Assembly (NCBI GenBank): GCA_030671945.1
Contig: DAOVHJ010000017.1
Location: 1-15,300 of the forward strand
Direction: 5' to 3'
Length of the DNA: 15,300 nt
Origin: Candidatus Heimdallarchaeota archaeon
GTDB lineage: Archaea; Asgardarchaeota; Heimdallarchaeia; JABLTI01
Shown: piece after piece, positions 6,841 to 13,550 of the stretch
How positions within the stretch are numbered: position 1 is the first letter of the stretch
How the letters are laid out: the number at the start of each line of letters is the position of its first letter
Made by a program: the position numbers and the translations under genes
Notes under the pieces: model-generated
Seen by the model: the letters and a program-made list of their open reading frames with translations, nothing else
Told to the model about the DNA's origin: nothing
Database searches by the model: none

Positions 6841-8277
6841 ATGACATATGAAATTGATCTTGTTGTGAAAAATGCCTTTGTAGTGACAATGAATAAAAAT
6901 CAACCTCAAGCTGAAGCATTTGCAGTAAATGGAGGGAAAATTATAGCAATCGGAAGTAATTCCGAAATTTCTAAGGAATATTCGAATGCGAAAAAAGTTC
7001 TTGACATGAAAGGAAAGTTTCTTTGTCCAGGTTTTAATGACACTCATACACATTTACTCAGTATGGCGTCAAAATCCAAGGATGTATTATTGGATAAAGT
7101 ACTATCGCCTGAAGAGGCTCTCGAAAAAATCAAAGAAAGAGTGAAAAATACACCAAAAGGTAAGTGGGTTTTCGGTGATAGATGGGATGAAAGCAATTGG
7201 GAAGATAAACGCTATTTAACTTTGACAGAATTAGATGAAATTGCTCCTGATAATCCTTTGTATATCCGACGAGTTTGTGGGCACATGGCCGTTGTAAACA
7301 GTCTTGGCCTCAAAGAACTAGAGATTTCTTGGGACGAACCGGATTTGGAGATTGATCAAGAAACAAAGAAACCTACAGGGGTTATTGCATCACCTCTTAG
7401 TCATCGTGTTGCTGATAATCCTAAATTAAAAAAGACACAAGATGATTTGGATGAAGCAATTCCTATTGCGAATGAGTTAGCAAATTCATTGGGTATAACC
7501 TCAATAACTGATAATTTGCCTATTATGTGTGTGAAATCCTATATCTCTGCTCGTAACAAGAATCAACTCACGGTTAGAGTAAATATGAATATCCCTCTAG
7601 ATTCTTTTGATCATTACCTTGAAGCTGGTTTAAAGTCCGGTTTTGGTGACGAAATCTTAAAACTAGGTGGAGTAAAAATATTCACTGATGGTTCACTTGG
7701 TGCAAGAACTGCTAAACTTTACGATCCTTATTTTGATGACTCTTCAACATCGGGTGATTACTATATCGAGAAGGAAGTATTATTTGAAACTTATCAAAAA
7801 GCAATTGACAATAATTGGCAACTAGTTACTCATGCAATTGGAGATGAAGCCATTGATATGGTTCTTGATACATTTGAGAGAATTAACAAACCAGAAATCA
7901 TATCAGTTGGAAGACATCGCATTGAGCATGCAGAATATTTGTTAGATGAAAAATTAGCGAGAGCAAACAAGCTAGGAATCGTTTTATCCATGCAACCAAA
8001 CTTCCCTGGAAGATGGGGTAGACCAGGTCAGTTATATGAAATCAGATTGGGTCCAGAAAAATATAAACTGCTAAACAATTTCCGGAAAATTATTGATTCG
8101 AAAGCTAGACTTTCCTTTGGTTCTGATAATATGCCTCTAGGTCCTCTTTACGGGATATGGTCTGTAGTTACTCATCCAATTGACGACATAAAGATCACTG
8201 TCGAAGAAGCAATTTATCATTATACTTTGGATGCAGCATATTCAAGTTTTGAAGAGAATATCAAAGGTTCTTTGTAA
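6841..8277 (+). CDS. Amidohydrolase of the YtcJ-like (amidohydrolase 3) family, truncated by an in-frame stop
   Basis: Metal-dependent hydrolases of this family cleave amide, imide or similar bonds in exo-enzyme fashion; the physiological substrate is unknown here. Visible markers are the N-terminal beta sandwich with PGFNDTHTHL (His69, His71), a VKIFTDGSLGART block with Lys279, HAIGDEAID (His331), HRIEHAE (His363) and FGSDN with Asp429, all at the expected order and spacing. I use the ATG at 6841 (MTYEIDLVVKNA), which begins directly with the family's first strand. The upstream in-frame ATG at 6763 would overlap the previous gene and add a hydrophobic stretch foreign to the family. The frame stops at a TAA (8275-8277) right after KGSL, yet the expected family C-terminus continues in the same frame up to 8400. 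All metal ligands lie before the stop, but part of the beta sandwich is lost. Confidence 0.88.
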   Translation: MTYEIDLVVKNAFVVTMNKNQPQAEAFAVNGGKIIAIGSNSEISKEYSNAKKVLDMKGKFLCPGFNDTHTHLLSMASKSKDVLLDKVLSPEEALEKIKERVKNTPKGKWVFGDRWDESNWEDKRYLTLTELDEIAPDNPLYIRRVCGHMAVVNSLGLKELEISWDEPDLEIDQETKKPTGVIASPLSHRVADNPKLKKTQDDLDEAIPIANELANSLGITSITDNLPIMCVKSYISARNKNQLTVRVNMNIPLDSFDHYLEAGLKSGFGDEILKLGGVKIFTDGSLGARTAKLYDPYFDDSSTSGDYYIEKEVLFETYQKAIDNNWQLVTHAIGDEAIDMVLDTFERINKPEIISVGRHRIEHAEYLLDEKLARANKLGIVLSMQPNFPGRWGRPGQLYEIRLGPEKYKLLNNFRKIIDSKARLSFGSDNMPLGPLYGIWSVVTHPIDDIKITVEEAIYHYTLDAAYSSFEENIKGSL

Positions 8278-8400
8278 GTTCAAAAAATGGATGATTTTGT
8301 TCTTTTAGACAAAAATCTCTATCAAATAGAACCAGATGCAATAAAAGATGTTCAGGTTCTCATGACCTTCTTAGGTGGAGAATTAGTCTACGAACAATGA
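8278..8400 (+). pseudogene. In-frame C-terminal remainder of the amidohydrolase
   Basis: Directly after the TAA at 8275-8277, the same reading frame stays open for 40 codons to a TGA (8398-8400). It encodes the family's closing strands: MDDFVLLDKN, then VLMTFLGGELVYEQ. Typical members read GS-(I/L)-E-x-GK-x-ADFVVLD at this point, so the stop sits where Glu is common, one base change from GAA. The segment contains an ATG at 8287, but translation from it alone would give only a fragment. It is best read as part of the same gene, separated by a nonsense mutation or a sequence error. Confidence 0.75.
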
Positions 8401-8421
8401 TCTAAAATCAATTACTTTATA

Positions 8422-9015
8422 TTAACTTGTAGAAGATTTATCATTAACTGGTAACTCTTCTTCAATATCTTCTATTTCTGACACTGTATCCGTAGTTATC
8501 ATACCTGCAATTTGTTTTGCTATATAATGAGCAATGATTCCTCCAATATTCCCTGTTAACAAAGCAATTAATGATATGAATAGTGTTAATCTCCATTCTA
8601 ATCTGAAAATCAAAATAAGCACAGAAAGCGAACCTACGAAATTAGCAATTGCTCCTTCTACTAATGAACACAAAACAGTGTTGTTTTTTGATCGAAAAAG
8701 CAAATCAACTAAATCAACAGCCAAGCCCGGAAGAGAATAGGTAATTATTGTGAAAATACCGTGTGATCCGAACGGCAAAATCATTACAACTAAAGCTTGG
8801 GTTAATCCAAAGAGAAATCCAGAACCAATTTTAGGTGCAAGCCTTTTTGTGAGGACTAACCAGAGCATATAAAATCCTCCGATGATTGCTCCCCCTGGAA
8901 TTCCTAAAGGAACACTAATTAAAGACACTAGAGGTCGAACGATTTGCTTTGTACCTAAACCTATAGCTGCCATTATTGCAATTATTATTAGATCAGAGGT
9001 ACTGTATCTTTTCAT
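8422..9015 (-). CDS. Putative ECF transporter substrate-binding (S) component
   Basis: A very hydrophobic 197-aa protein with about six membrane segments (roughly residues 7-24, 28-55, 62-82, 86-106, 115-138 and 142-168) and a short acidic, Ser-rich cytosolic tail. The small Ala/Gly residues in the first helix (AIMAAIGLG), the Gly/Pro-rich loop VPLGIPGGAIIGGFYM and the size match S components of ECF importers, the subunits that bind the vitamin or metal and topple in the membrane. S components share very little sequence, so the substrate cannot be named. It is the last gene of the minus-strand cluster that also encodes an EcfT and a MobB-like protein, 39 bases downstream of the sulfite-oxidase-fold gene. 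The context supports an ECF role and hints at a pterin- or metal-cofactor-linked substrate. The ATG has only a poor Shine-Dalgarno site. Confidence 0.65.
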   Translation of the reverse strand: MKRYSTSDLIIIAIMAAIGLGTKQIVRPLVSLISVPLGIPGGAIIGGFYMLWLVLTKRLAPKIGSGFLFGLTQALVVMILPFGSHGIFTIITYSLPGLAVDLVDLLFRSKNNTVLCSLVEGAIANFVGSLSVLILIFRLEWRLTLFISLIALLTGNIGGIIAHYIAKQIAGMITTDTVSEIEDIEEELPVNDKSSTS

Positions 9016-9054
9016 GTTTTCTAAACCAACTTGTTTTATTTCTTATCTTTGCTA

Positions 9055-9579
9055 CTATTCGATTACTATTATCTCGAGAACTACGACAAACTTCACACAG
9101 AATTGCCCATTAAATTCCCCCGGAAATCTTTGTGGAATTACTAGTCTAAGAGGACCTTCACCATCAAGCGATTTTCCGTCCATATACTCTCCATTTTTCA
9201 TATAGGCAATGATAATATCTCGAGTTTGATTAATATCATCAAAACTTAGAGTATACGCAAAATTATCACTCGCAATCACTCTTGCGGTTATATTTTCAGT
9301 ATAATTAGCTACTTGAGTCACAAGGTAAAAAACAGAAACACCAGTATAATTTGCTGTAAATGTCTCACTACCCTGCAGATAATACTCTCTAGAGATATTT
9401 GGTAAATTCTCTAATTGGGTGATATTCAGCTTGATATCCTCTGTTGGAAGTCCAGTAATCGTAAGAAATCCATCATCTCCACTACTTGAAGGGAGCCAAA
9501 CTGTGAAATATAAGGTAACAATCGTAGTGACTAGAACAACGTTAATTCCTACAATTATTGCTAATGTTTTCCTATTCAT
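9055..9579 (-). CDS. Membrane-anchored sulfite-oxidase-fold (molybdopterin-binding-like) domain protein B
   Basis: The 174-aa protein has one N-terminal membrane helix (about 6-29) and an extracytoplasmic domain. The domain follows the pattern of the oxidoreductase molybdopterin-binding (sulfite oxidase) fold: ITGLP..DIKLNITQLENLP, YTGVSVFYLV, IASDNFAYTL, IIAYMKNGEYMD, GPLRLVIP (142-149) and a final strand pair after GQFCVK (158-163). The usual cysteine that coordinates molybdenum in the N-terminal part of the domain is absent; the only cysteine is Cys161. It may therefore bind a ligand without acting as an oxidoreductase. Six N-x-S/T sequons (N52, 61, 77, 92, 96, 117) fit a glycosylated surface protein. 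The start at 9579 is chosen because AAGGCGAG precedes it and it overlaps the MobB-like stop by eight bases, a coupled arrangement. Longer in-frame starts up to 9645 would run far into the previous gene. Confidence 0.72.
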   Translation of the reverse strand: MNRKTLAIIVGINVVLVTTIVTLYFTVWLPSSSGDDGFLTITGLPTEDIKLNITQLENLPNISREYYLQGSETFTANYTGVSVFYLVTQVANYTENITARVIASDNFAYTLSFDDINQTRDIIIAYMKNGEYMDGKSLDGEGPLRLVIPQRFPGEFNGQFCVKFVVVLEIIVIE

Positions 9580-10357
9580 TTTTTCTCGCCTTCTTTGGTT
9601 CATATGAAATTTGTAATTCAACACTTGAGAGTTCTTCTTCTTCAACTTTTAAAGAAGCAAGAATGCCAGAAACCACATTTTTGATAAGATCTTGAATAAA
9701 AGGTTTGCAGGGAACAATCTTTTCATTTGCTTTGAGAATTACAAAGGAATCTTCAAACCCTAAAACTTCACAATCTTCCACATTTTTCTTCCCACGAATG
9801 ACTTCTTTCGTAAACTCTTGACATGTGCTGTATCCACAGTGTTCACAATCTAATTCAGGAAAAAGTGGCAACGCTTTTTCTTTCACTATATCTGCTAATT
9901 TATTATACTGAATAAATAAGCCATGTTTGCTTTTTATGGAAAATTCTGGGATGGAGGATAAAGCAACAGTATAATCACCAACGAATTCCTTTTCTTGCCC
10001 TGCTTCTTTTAACATAGTAATTTGAGGTATTCCCTCTAAATCCTCCTTGAAACCCTCGAGAAGAACAATATCTAAATCTTTACTGATAATTTTTAGAGCT
10101 TCTCTTAAAGAATGCTTTTCATTTCTGAAAATTACTGTTTCAATCCCTGATTTAAATAAAGTCAATTTAGGAGAACTTTGTCTATGTCTAACAACATCGT
10201 AATGTTCTTGATTGACATCAATTGAAACATCTCTAAAAGCAACTTTCACAGTACCAATTCGAAGATTCTCCTTCTGTAGAATAGGTACTAATGCTTCTAT
10301 TGTTGTAGTTTTTCCCGTTTTTTTTGGCCCAGTTATTCCAATAAATCTTGTTAACAT
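9572..10357 (-). CDS. mobB: MobB-like P-loop protein with C-terminal 4Fe-4S domain
   Basis: Residues 1-165 resemble MobB, a small P-loop GTPase of the SIMIBI class that assists molybdopterin-dinucleotide cofactor assembly. It has Walker A GPKKTGKTT (10-18), a histidine-rich HYDVVRHRQSS segment (52-62) and LLEGFK (99-104). Residues 167-200 carry a Cys motif, C171-x2-C174-G-Y-x2-C179-x16-C196, matching the small 4Fe-4S domain found at the end of many archaeal MobB-like proteins. Length is 261 aa. The ATG at 10357 has a strong AGGAG nine bases upstream and lies 12 bases after the EcfT stop; its own stop overlaps the start of the next gene. It is the only soluble enzyme-like protein in an otherwise membrane-directed operon, which links that operon to a Mo/W-pterin theme. 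The exact nucleotide substrate is inferred only. Confidence 0.8.
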   Translation of the reverse strand: MLTRFIGITGPKKTGKTTTIEALVPILQKENLRIGTVKVAFRDVSIDVNQEHYDVVRHRQSSPKLTLFKSGIETVIFRNEKHSLREALKIISKDLDIVLLEGFKEDLEGIPQITMLKEAGQEKEFVGDYTVALSSIPEFSIKSKHGLFIQYNKLADIVKEKALPLFPELDCEHCGYSTCQEFTKEVIRGKKNVEDCEVLGFEDSFVILKANEKIVPCKPFIQDLIKNVVSGILASLKVEEEELSSVELQISYEPKKARKNE

Positions 10358-10369
10358 TATTATTCACTC

Positions 10370-11239
10370 CTAGCTAAAACCATACACAAATCCTGCAAAA
10401 AATGCTCCTAAATCCGCTCGAAACACATAGCAAATTCCTGCTATCAAACCAAGAATTAGAATTGTTATGAAGATATCAAAAAGACTAAATTTTATTTTCC
10501 GGTAATAGGTGCGTTCTCTTTTGGAATTAAATCCACGAGACTCTAAAGCAATTGCTTGATATTTTGATTTTTCAATAAAATTCATTAGGATTGATGTGGC
10601 AAGAATACTAAAACTTCTTAATCTTGAGATAAAATTTCCTCTGTTAATACTGACTCCTCTGGTCTCCAAAGAAAGTCTCATTTCTGTTGTCTCTGAAATT
10701 ACTAGAGGTAAGAAATAAATAACAAGTCCAGTAGTAAAAGCAATTTCAAATGGAACCCCAATTTTTGTCAAAGATTGTAGATAATCATTTGAATTTGTTG
10801 TTAAACTAAACAAACTGGAACCAATTGCTAAGTTTAGTATTCTTAAACATGAGTTTGTTGCGAATATTAGCGCATCAACACTAACTGTAATTATTCTATC
10901 ATTTACTGCCATATTGGATAAGAAACCAAAGCTCACAGGGATATCAATAAAATTCCCTGCAATACTATCCCAAGCTAGTAATTGAATGATAAAAATAGTT
11001 GGAATTAACAAAAAGGTTGGCTTCACGTATCTTATCATTTTCTTAATATCTACTCGAGAGATTATTACAAAGATTAGCATAATGTTGAGTAGAAACAAGA
11101 GCAAGTACATATTTTCGATCATAAATGAAAAAATTGATACTGCGAAAAGCATAAGCAATTTAGTTCTAGGATCTAGTGAAAGAGTTTTTTTTGTTGGAAC
11201 TCTTGTAGAACTTTGAATGAAAGCCAATGTATTATTCAA
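10370..11239 (-). CDS. ecfT: ECF transporter transmembrane coupling protein EcfT (second copy)
   Basis: A 289-aa hydrophobic protein with the EcfT hallmarks: LDPRTKLL near residues 22-29, membrane segments at about 28-60, 74-90, 122-145, 165-182 and 252-272, and the two coupling Arg-Gly motifs S190-L-E-T-R-G195 and A231-L-E-S-R-G236. The first motif begins with Ser rather than the usual Ala. It differs clearly from the EcfT at 950-1792, so this is not a recent duplicate. The predicted start is a TTG at 11239 with no good Shine-Dalgarno site; another TTG four codons on is possible. The 48-base gap to the upstream gene is almost filled by a long hairpin. No EcfA gene accompanies it, so it must pair with ATPases encoded elsewhere, such as those near the window start. 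Confidence 0.88.
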   Translation of the reverse strand: MNNTLAFIQSSTRVPTKKTLSLDPRTKLLMLFAVSIFSFMIENMYLLLFLLNIMLIFVIISRVDIKKMIRYVKPTFLLIPTIFIIQLLAWDSIAGNFIDIPVSFGFLSNMAVNDRIITVSVDALIFATNSCLRILNLAIGSSLFSLTTNSNDYLQSLTKIGVPFEIAFTTGLVIYFLPLVISETTEMRLSLETRGVSINRGNFISRLRSFSILATSILMNFIEKSKYQAIALESRGFNSKRERTYYRKIKFSLFDIFITILILGLIAGICYVFRADLGAFFAGFVYGFS

Positions 11240-11260
11240 CCAAACTATCTGTATTGAATT

Positions 11261-11292
11261 AATAGAATCGAAGATGAACTTCGAGTTCTATT
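11261..11292 (-). promoter_or_regulatory. Intercistronic hairpin between the sulfite-oxidase-fold gene A and ecfT
   Basis: AATAGAA-TCGAAG (11261-11273) pairs with CTTCGA-TTCTATT (11279-11292) with a single bulged G at 11285 and a 5-base loop, giving 13 base pairs. It includes the stop codon of the upstream gene (11288-11290). On the minus strand no T tract follows, so it looks like an mRNA processing, stabilising or attenuation element rather than a full terminator. Confidence 0.5.
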
Positions 11293-11866
11293 CAAAATAT
11301 ATTTCTACTGTGCTTTTCACACATCTTTGGCCATTGAAATCAAATTCATCATAATTTGGGACTATTAGCCAAAGGTAGCCGTTTCCGCCATTGTCAAAGC
11401 TATCTAGATATTGATTGTTTTGCATATAGGCTAAGATGTACGTGTTGTTGTTTTGAATCTCAATTATTGGAAATGTCCATTGATACTCATCAGCTGCAAT
11501 GAAGGTGACATTTTCTGCACTAGGATCAATATTAATTACATCTTGGAAGAGATTTGCTAGAATAGCTCCTTGAAACAGATAAATGGTATTTGTTTTAGCT
11601 CTTATTTCATATTCAGCTCTATATGAAGGCATATTGAGGATTTCACTCATTGTAATGGTGGTATTTCCACCTTGAACATTACCACTTATTTTAAGAGTCC
11701 ATCCAGGATCTGGATGCAAATTTGATCTAACACCTAACCAGATGCCAATTCCCGTTCCCACAATAATCATTGAACTTATGACTATAACTGTAATCAATAA
11801 CCCAACTTTCTTTGTACTTGCTGCCATTGTTCTTTCCAAACTCACGTTACTTTTTTTCTCTTTCAT
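11288..11866 (-). CDS. Membrane-anchored sulfite-oxidase-fold (molybdopterin-binding-like) domain protein A
   Basis: This is a paralogue of the protein at 9055-9579 and the first gene of the minus-strand operon. A basic N-terminus is followed by a membrane helix (about 21-46) and an extracytoplasmic domain. The same landmarks appear: LKISGNVQGGNTTITMSEIL, FIAADEYQWTF, ILAYMQNNQYLD, GYLWLIVP (163-170) and the shared end motif FNGQRCVK (177-184) with the sole cysteine, Cys182. The molybdenum-coordinating cysteine of true sulfite oxidases is missing here too. Three sequons (N68, N119, N140) suggest surface exposure. The start is ATG at 11866; an internal ATG at 11827 would shorten the cytosolic leader without losing the anchor. 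Either way the upstream region has a weak Shine-Dalgarno site and a large palindrome. A role as a ligand-binding partner of the ECF transporter is inferred from context. Confidence 0.7.
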   Translation of the reverse strand: MKEKKSNVSLERTMAASTKKVGLLITVIVISSMIIVGTGIGIWLGVRSNLHPDPGWTLKISGNVQGGNTTITMSEILNMPSYRAEYEIRAKTNTIYLFQGAILANLFQDVINIDPSAENVTFIAADEYQWTFPIIEIQNNNTYILAYMQNNQYLDSFDNGGNGYLWLIVPNYDEFDFNGQRCVKSTVEIYFE

Positions 11867-12050
11867 TAGTTATTTTCACTAATTTAGAGATATCGTTATG
11901 TTTGAACGAACATTTCGATAAAAAAACTTTTCTTAAGATAAAAGAAATTTAATAGTCCTATACGGCAAAATATTAAACCTCAAAAGAAGAATTTAATACA
12001 AGTAACAGCTCAAATATATCGTAGAATTTCATTAGTTGGAGAAGAATAGC
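11867..12050. promoter_or_regulatory. Divergent promoter region between the ECF/Mo operon and the longin gene
   Basis: This 184-base region serves both directions. On the minus strand a TTTTTTTATCG box (about 11917-11927) is a likely TATA element for the operon. On the plus strand AATTTAATAC (about 11991-12000) could serve the longin gene, whose Shine-Dalgarno element GGAG lies at 12038-12041. The main structured element is the palindrome at 11891-11920. Confidence 0.4.
11891..11920. promoter_or_regulatory. 30-bp imperfect palindrome, candidate operator
   Basis: Nested symmetric arms share one centre (between 11905 and 11906): TATCG (11891-11895) with CGATA (11916-11920), and ATGTT (11898-11902) with AACAT (11909-11913). 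Eleven of the 15 mirrored positions are complementary. It overlaps the edge of the likely minus-strand TATA box and ends 25 bases before the ATG at 11866, where a dimeric repressor would block transcription of the operon. Confidence 0.5.
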
Positions 12051-13364
12051 TTGATAAAAAGAGTCTTAATCATAAAGAATAATCTCCCATTAGTCTATAG
12101 AAATTATGAACCTGGTGCAGAACCTAGTCCAGGAACTTCTTTTGGGGATTATCAATCAATAGTGGAATCAATTGCCAGTAAAGCTATACATGGACAACAG
12201 AGAGAAGAGATTTCAGGAAATAATAAATTAGTGTATGAATTAGATGAATCGATTCTTTTCCTTGTGAGTACTGATACCAATGAAGTTGGTGTAATTGAAA
12301 TCCTCATCCCAGAGCTTAAAAACCTCTTCTTCGCAGTGTTTCCCAAAGATTATGTTTTAGGGTGGACTGGAGATGATACCTCTGTTTTCAAAGGATTTGA
12401 TTCCAAATTAGATCAATTAAGAAGTGCTTTTGAAAATAGAATTATGACAAAACCAGGCAGTAGAAGAATTATAGATACCCTAAGTGTAATGGAGTTACCT
12501 CAAAGATTACAAAAAACTGCTTTAAACATCCTTGATGCAAAAATAGCTTCCTTTGAGGAAATCATTGAATCAACAAGTGCATCACCTCAAGAAGCTGTAG
12601 CAAATATACAAGAAATTTTGAATGCTGGATTTCTTTACACGACAAAGATAAGCAATAAGGTGTTTTATTCCGTTAAATCCTTTGGTGAAGTAGCACCCTC
12701 AACAACACCAAGTATTGCTCCAAGCGTAAAACCAACAGCTCCCATTGAACCTGTTCAAGCAACAACGGCTTCTGAGACTCCGTTGGGTGTTGAGGTAACA
12801 AAACGAGATATAAACAAAGGCAATATGCCTTTCTTAATGAAGCAATTCAAGAAGGATTTGGATAAAGTCTTTAATACCATTCTAAATAGGAAATTACTTC
12901 TCTTAATACTCGATCCTGAAACTGATAAGAACCAAGTTTTGCTAAATATGATTTTGGACACATTCCAATGTTTTGTCCCTGAACGTGAATTACGTATTGT
13001 GAATTTTGCTAATGATTTCATTCACCCTCGAGACGCTGATATTATTCGTATAGATAAAAACTTGTTACAATTTTACTCAAATGAAACATTGCTAGACTTG
13101 GATAGCAAGAAAATCATAAATGGTGATAATTCCATTTATTTGGCAGATATAGTAAAAGAAATGATAAAATTGAAACATCATTCAGAATGTGTTTCTCTTC
13201 TAATAAATCGTGTTGCTCTTATAGAGAAACTTGCTCAGGACTGGGCTAAAATAAAGAAGTTAAATCTGCCATCTGAAGATTTCATAACAAATGTGAGAAC
13301 AAAACATAATCCAGCAATCATTGAAGTTATGGATAATGTCGCTGTTAATATCTTTATGGACTAG
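12051..13364 (+). CDS. Longin-like domain / winged-helix protein with C-terminal domain of unknown function
   Basis: Three parts are visible. Residues 1-130 fit a longin-like (profilin-type alpha/beta) domain: strand IKRVLIIKNNLPLVYRNY, a helix (33-46), KLVYELDESILFLVST (59-74), a strand, and helices NLFFAVF and FDSKLDQLRSAFENR. Such domains sit in eukaryotic SNAREs, adaptins and GTPase regulators, and are widespread in Asgard archaea. Residues 136-212 resemble a winged helix (LPQRLQKTALNILDAKIASFEEII, then a wing FLYTTKISNKVFYSV). A Pro/Thr/Ala-rich linker (214-245) follows. The C-terminal 190 residues (about 250-437) form an alpha/beta region I cannot assign. I start at TTG 12051 because GGAG (12038-12041) is nine bases upstream and the first longin strand then begins at once; a TTG at 12036 would add five residues and overlap that element. 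A terminator follows the stop. Confidence 0.75.
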   Translation: MIKRVLIIKNNLPLVYRNYEPGAEPSPGTSFGDYQSIVESIASKAIHGQQREEISGNNKLVYELDESILFLVSTDTNEVGVIEILIPELKNLFFAVFPKDYVLGWTGDDTSVFKGFDSKLDQLRSAFENRIMTKPGSRRIIDTLSVMELPQRLQKTALNILDAKIASFEEIIESTSASPQEAVANIQEILNAGFLYTTKISNKVFYSVKSFGEVAPSTTPSIAPSVKPTAPIEPVQATTASETPLGVEVTKRDINKGNMPFLMKQFKKDLDKVFNTILNRKLLLLILDPETDKNQVLLNMILDTFQCFVPERELRIVNFANDFIHPRDADIIRIDKNLLQFYSNETLLDLDSKKIINGDNSIYLADIVKEMIKLKHHSECVSLLINRVALIEKLAQDWAKIKKLNLPSEDFITNVRTKHNPAIIEVMDNVAVNIFMD

Positions 13365-13400
13365 TAGTTCACATAAGAACTATTTTCGTCTTTTTTTATT
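13363..13400 (+). terminator. Terminator of the longin-like gene
   Basis: An 8-bp stem (13363-13370 with 13377-13384, core TAGTTC/GAACTA plus one G-U pair) with a six-base loop begins within the TAG stop codon. It is followed by a T-rich run including seven Ts (13391-13397). The combination is a convincing transcript end. Confidence 0.65.
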
Positions 13401-13550
13401 TCTTCATCCATTTTTCAGCTATTTGTACGCTATGTGCTTTAATGCTAAAAGTTATAATTAATAGTGACGAATCATAATATTAGTTGAAAAGGCAAATATC
13501 GAAATCTTTTTCACAGAATGAGAATTTAATTATAATTAAGGTGTTGAATT
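13401..13550 (+). promoter_or_regulatory. Promoter region of the coiled-coil gene pair, with AT palindrome
   Basis: A 14-bp perfect palindrome TTAATTATAATTAA (13526-13539) sits just before the AAGGTG Shine-Dalgarno element. Its right part, TTATAATTAA (13530-13539), is repeated exactly at 13452-13461. The upstream copy, about 90-99 bases before the ATG, is a reasonable TATA element, and the downstream copy could be a second promoter or an operator. All-AT repeats of this size also occur by chance in such DNA. Confidence 0.35.

Noticed and set aside
8275..8277. Recoding of the stop as pyrrolysine or selenocysteine in the amidohydrolase.
   Set aside because: The codon is UAA, which is not used for either amino acid, and the position is not a catalytic site.
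9580..9645. Upstream start of the sulfite-oxidase-fold protein B at 9645.
   Set aside because: It would overlap the MobB-like gene by over 70 bases. The ATG at 9579 has its own ribosome-binding site and places the membrane helix correctly.
12755..13021. Minus-strand open frame of 88 codons inside the longin-like gene, and similar antisense frames elsewhere.
   Set aside because: These are mirror frames of convincing genes, with no ribosome-binding sites or recognisable domains.
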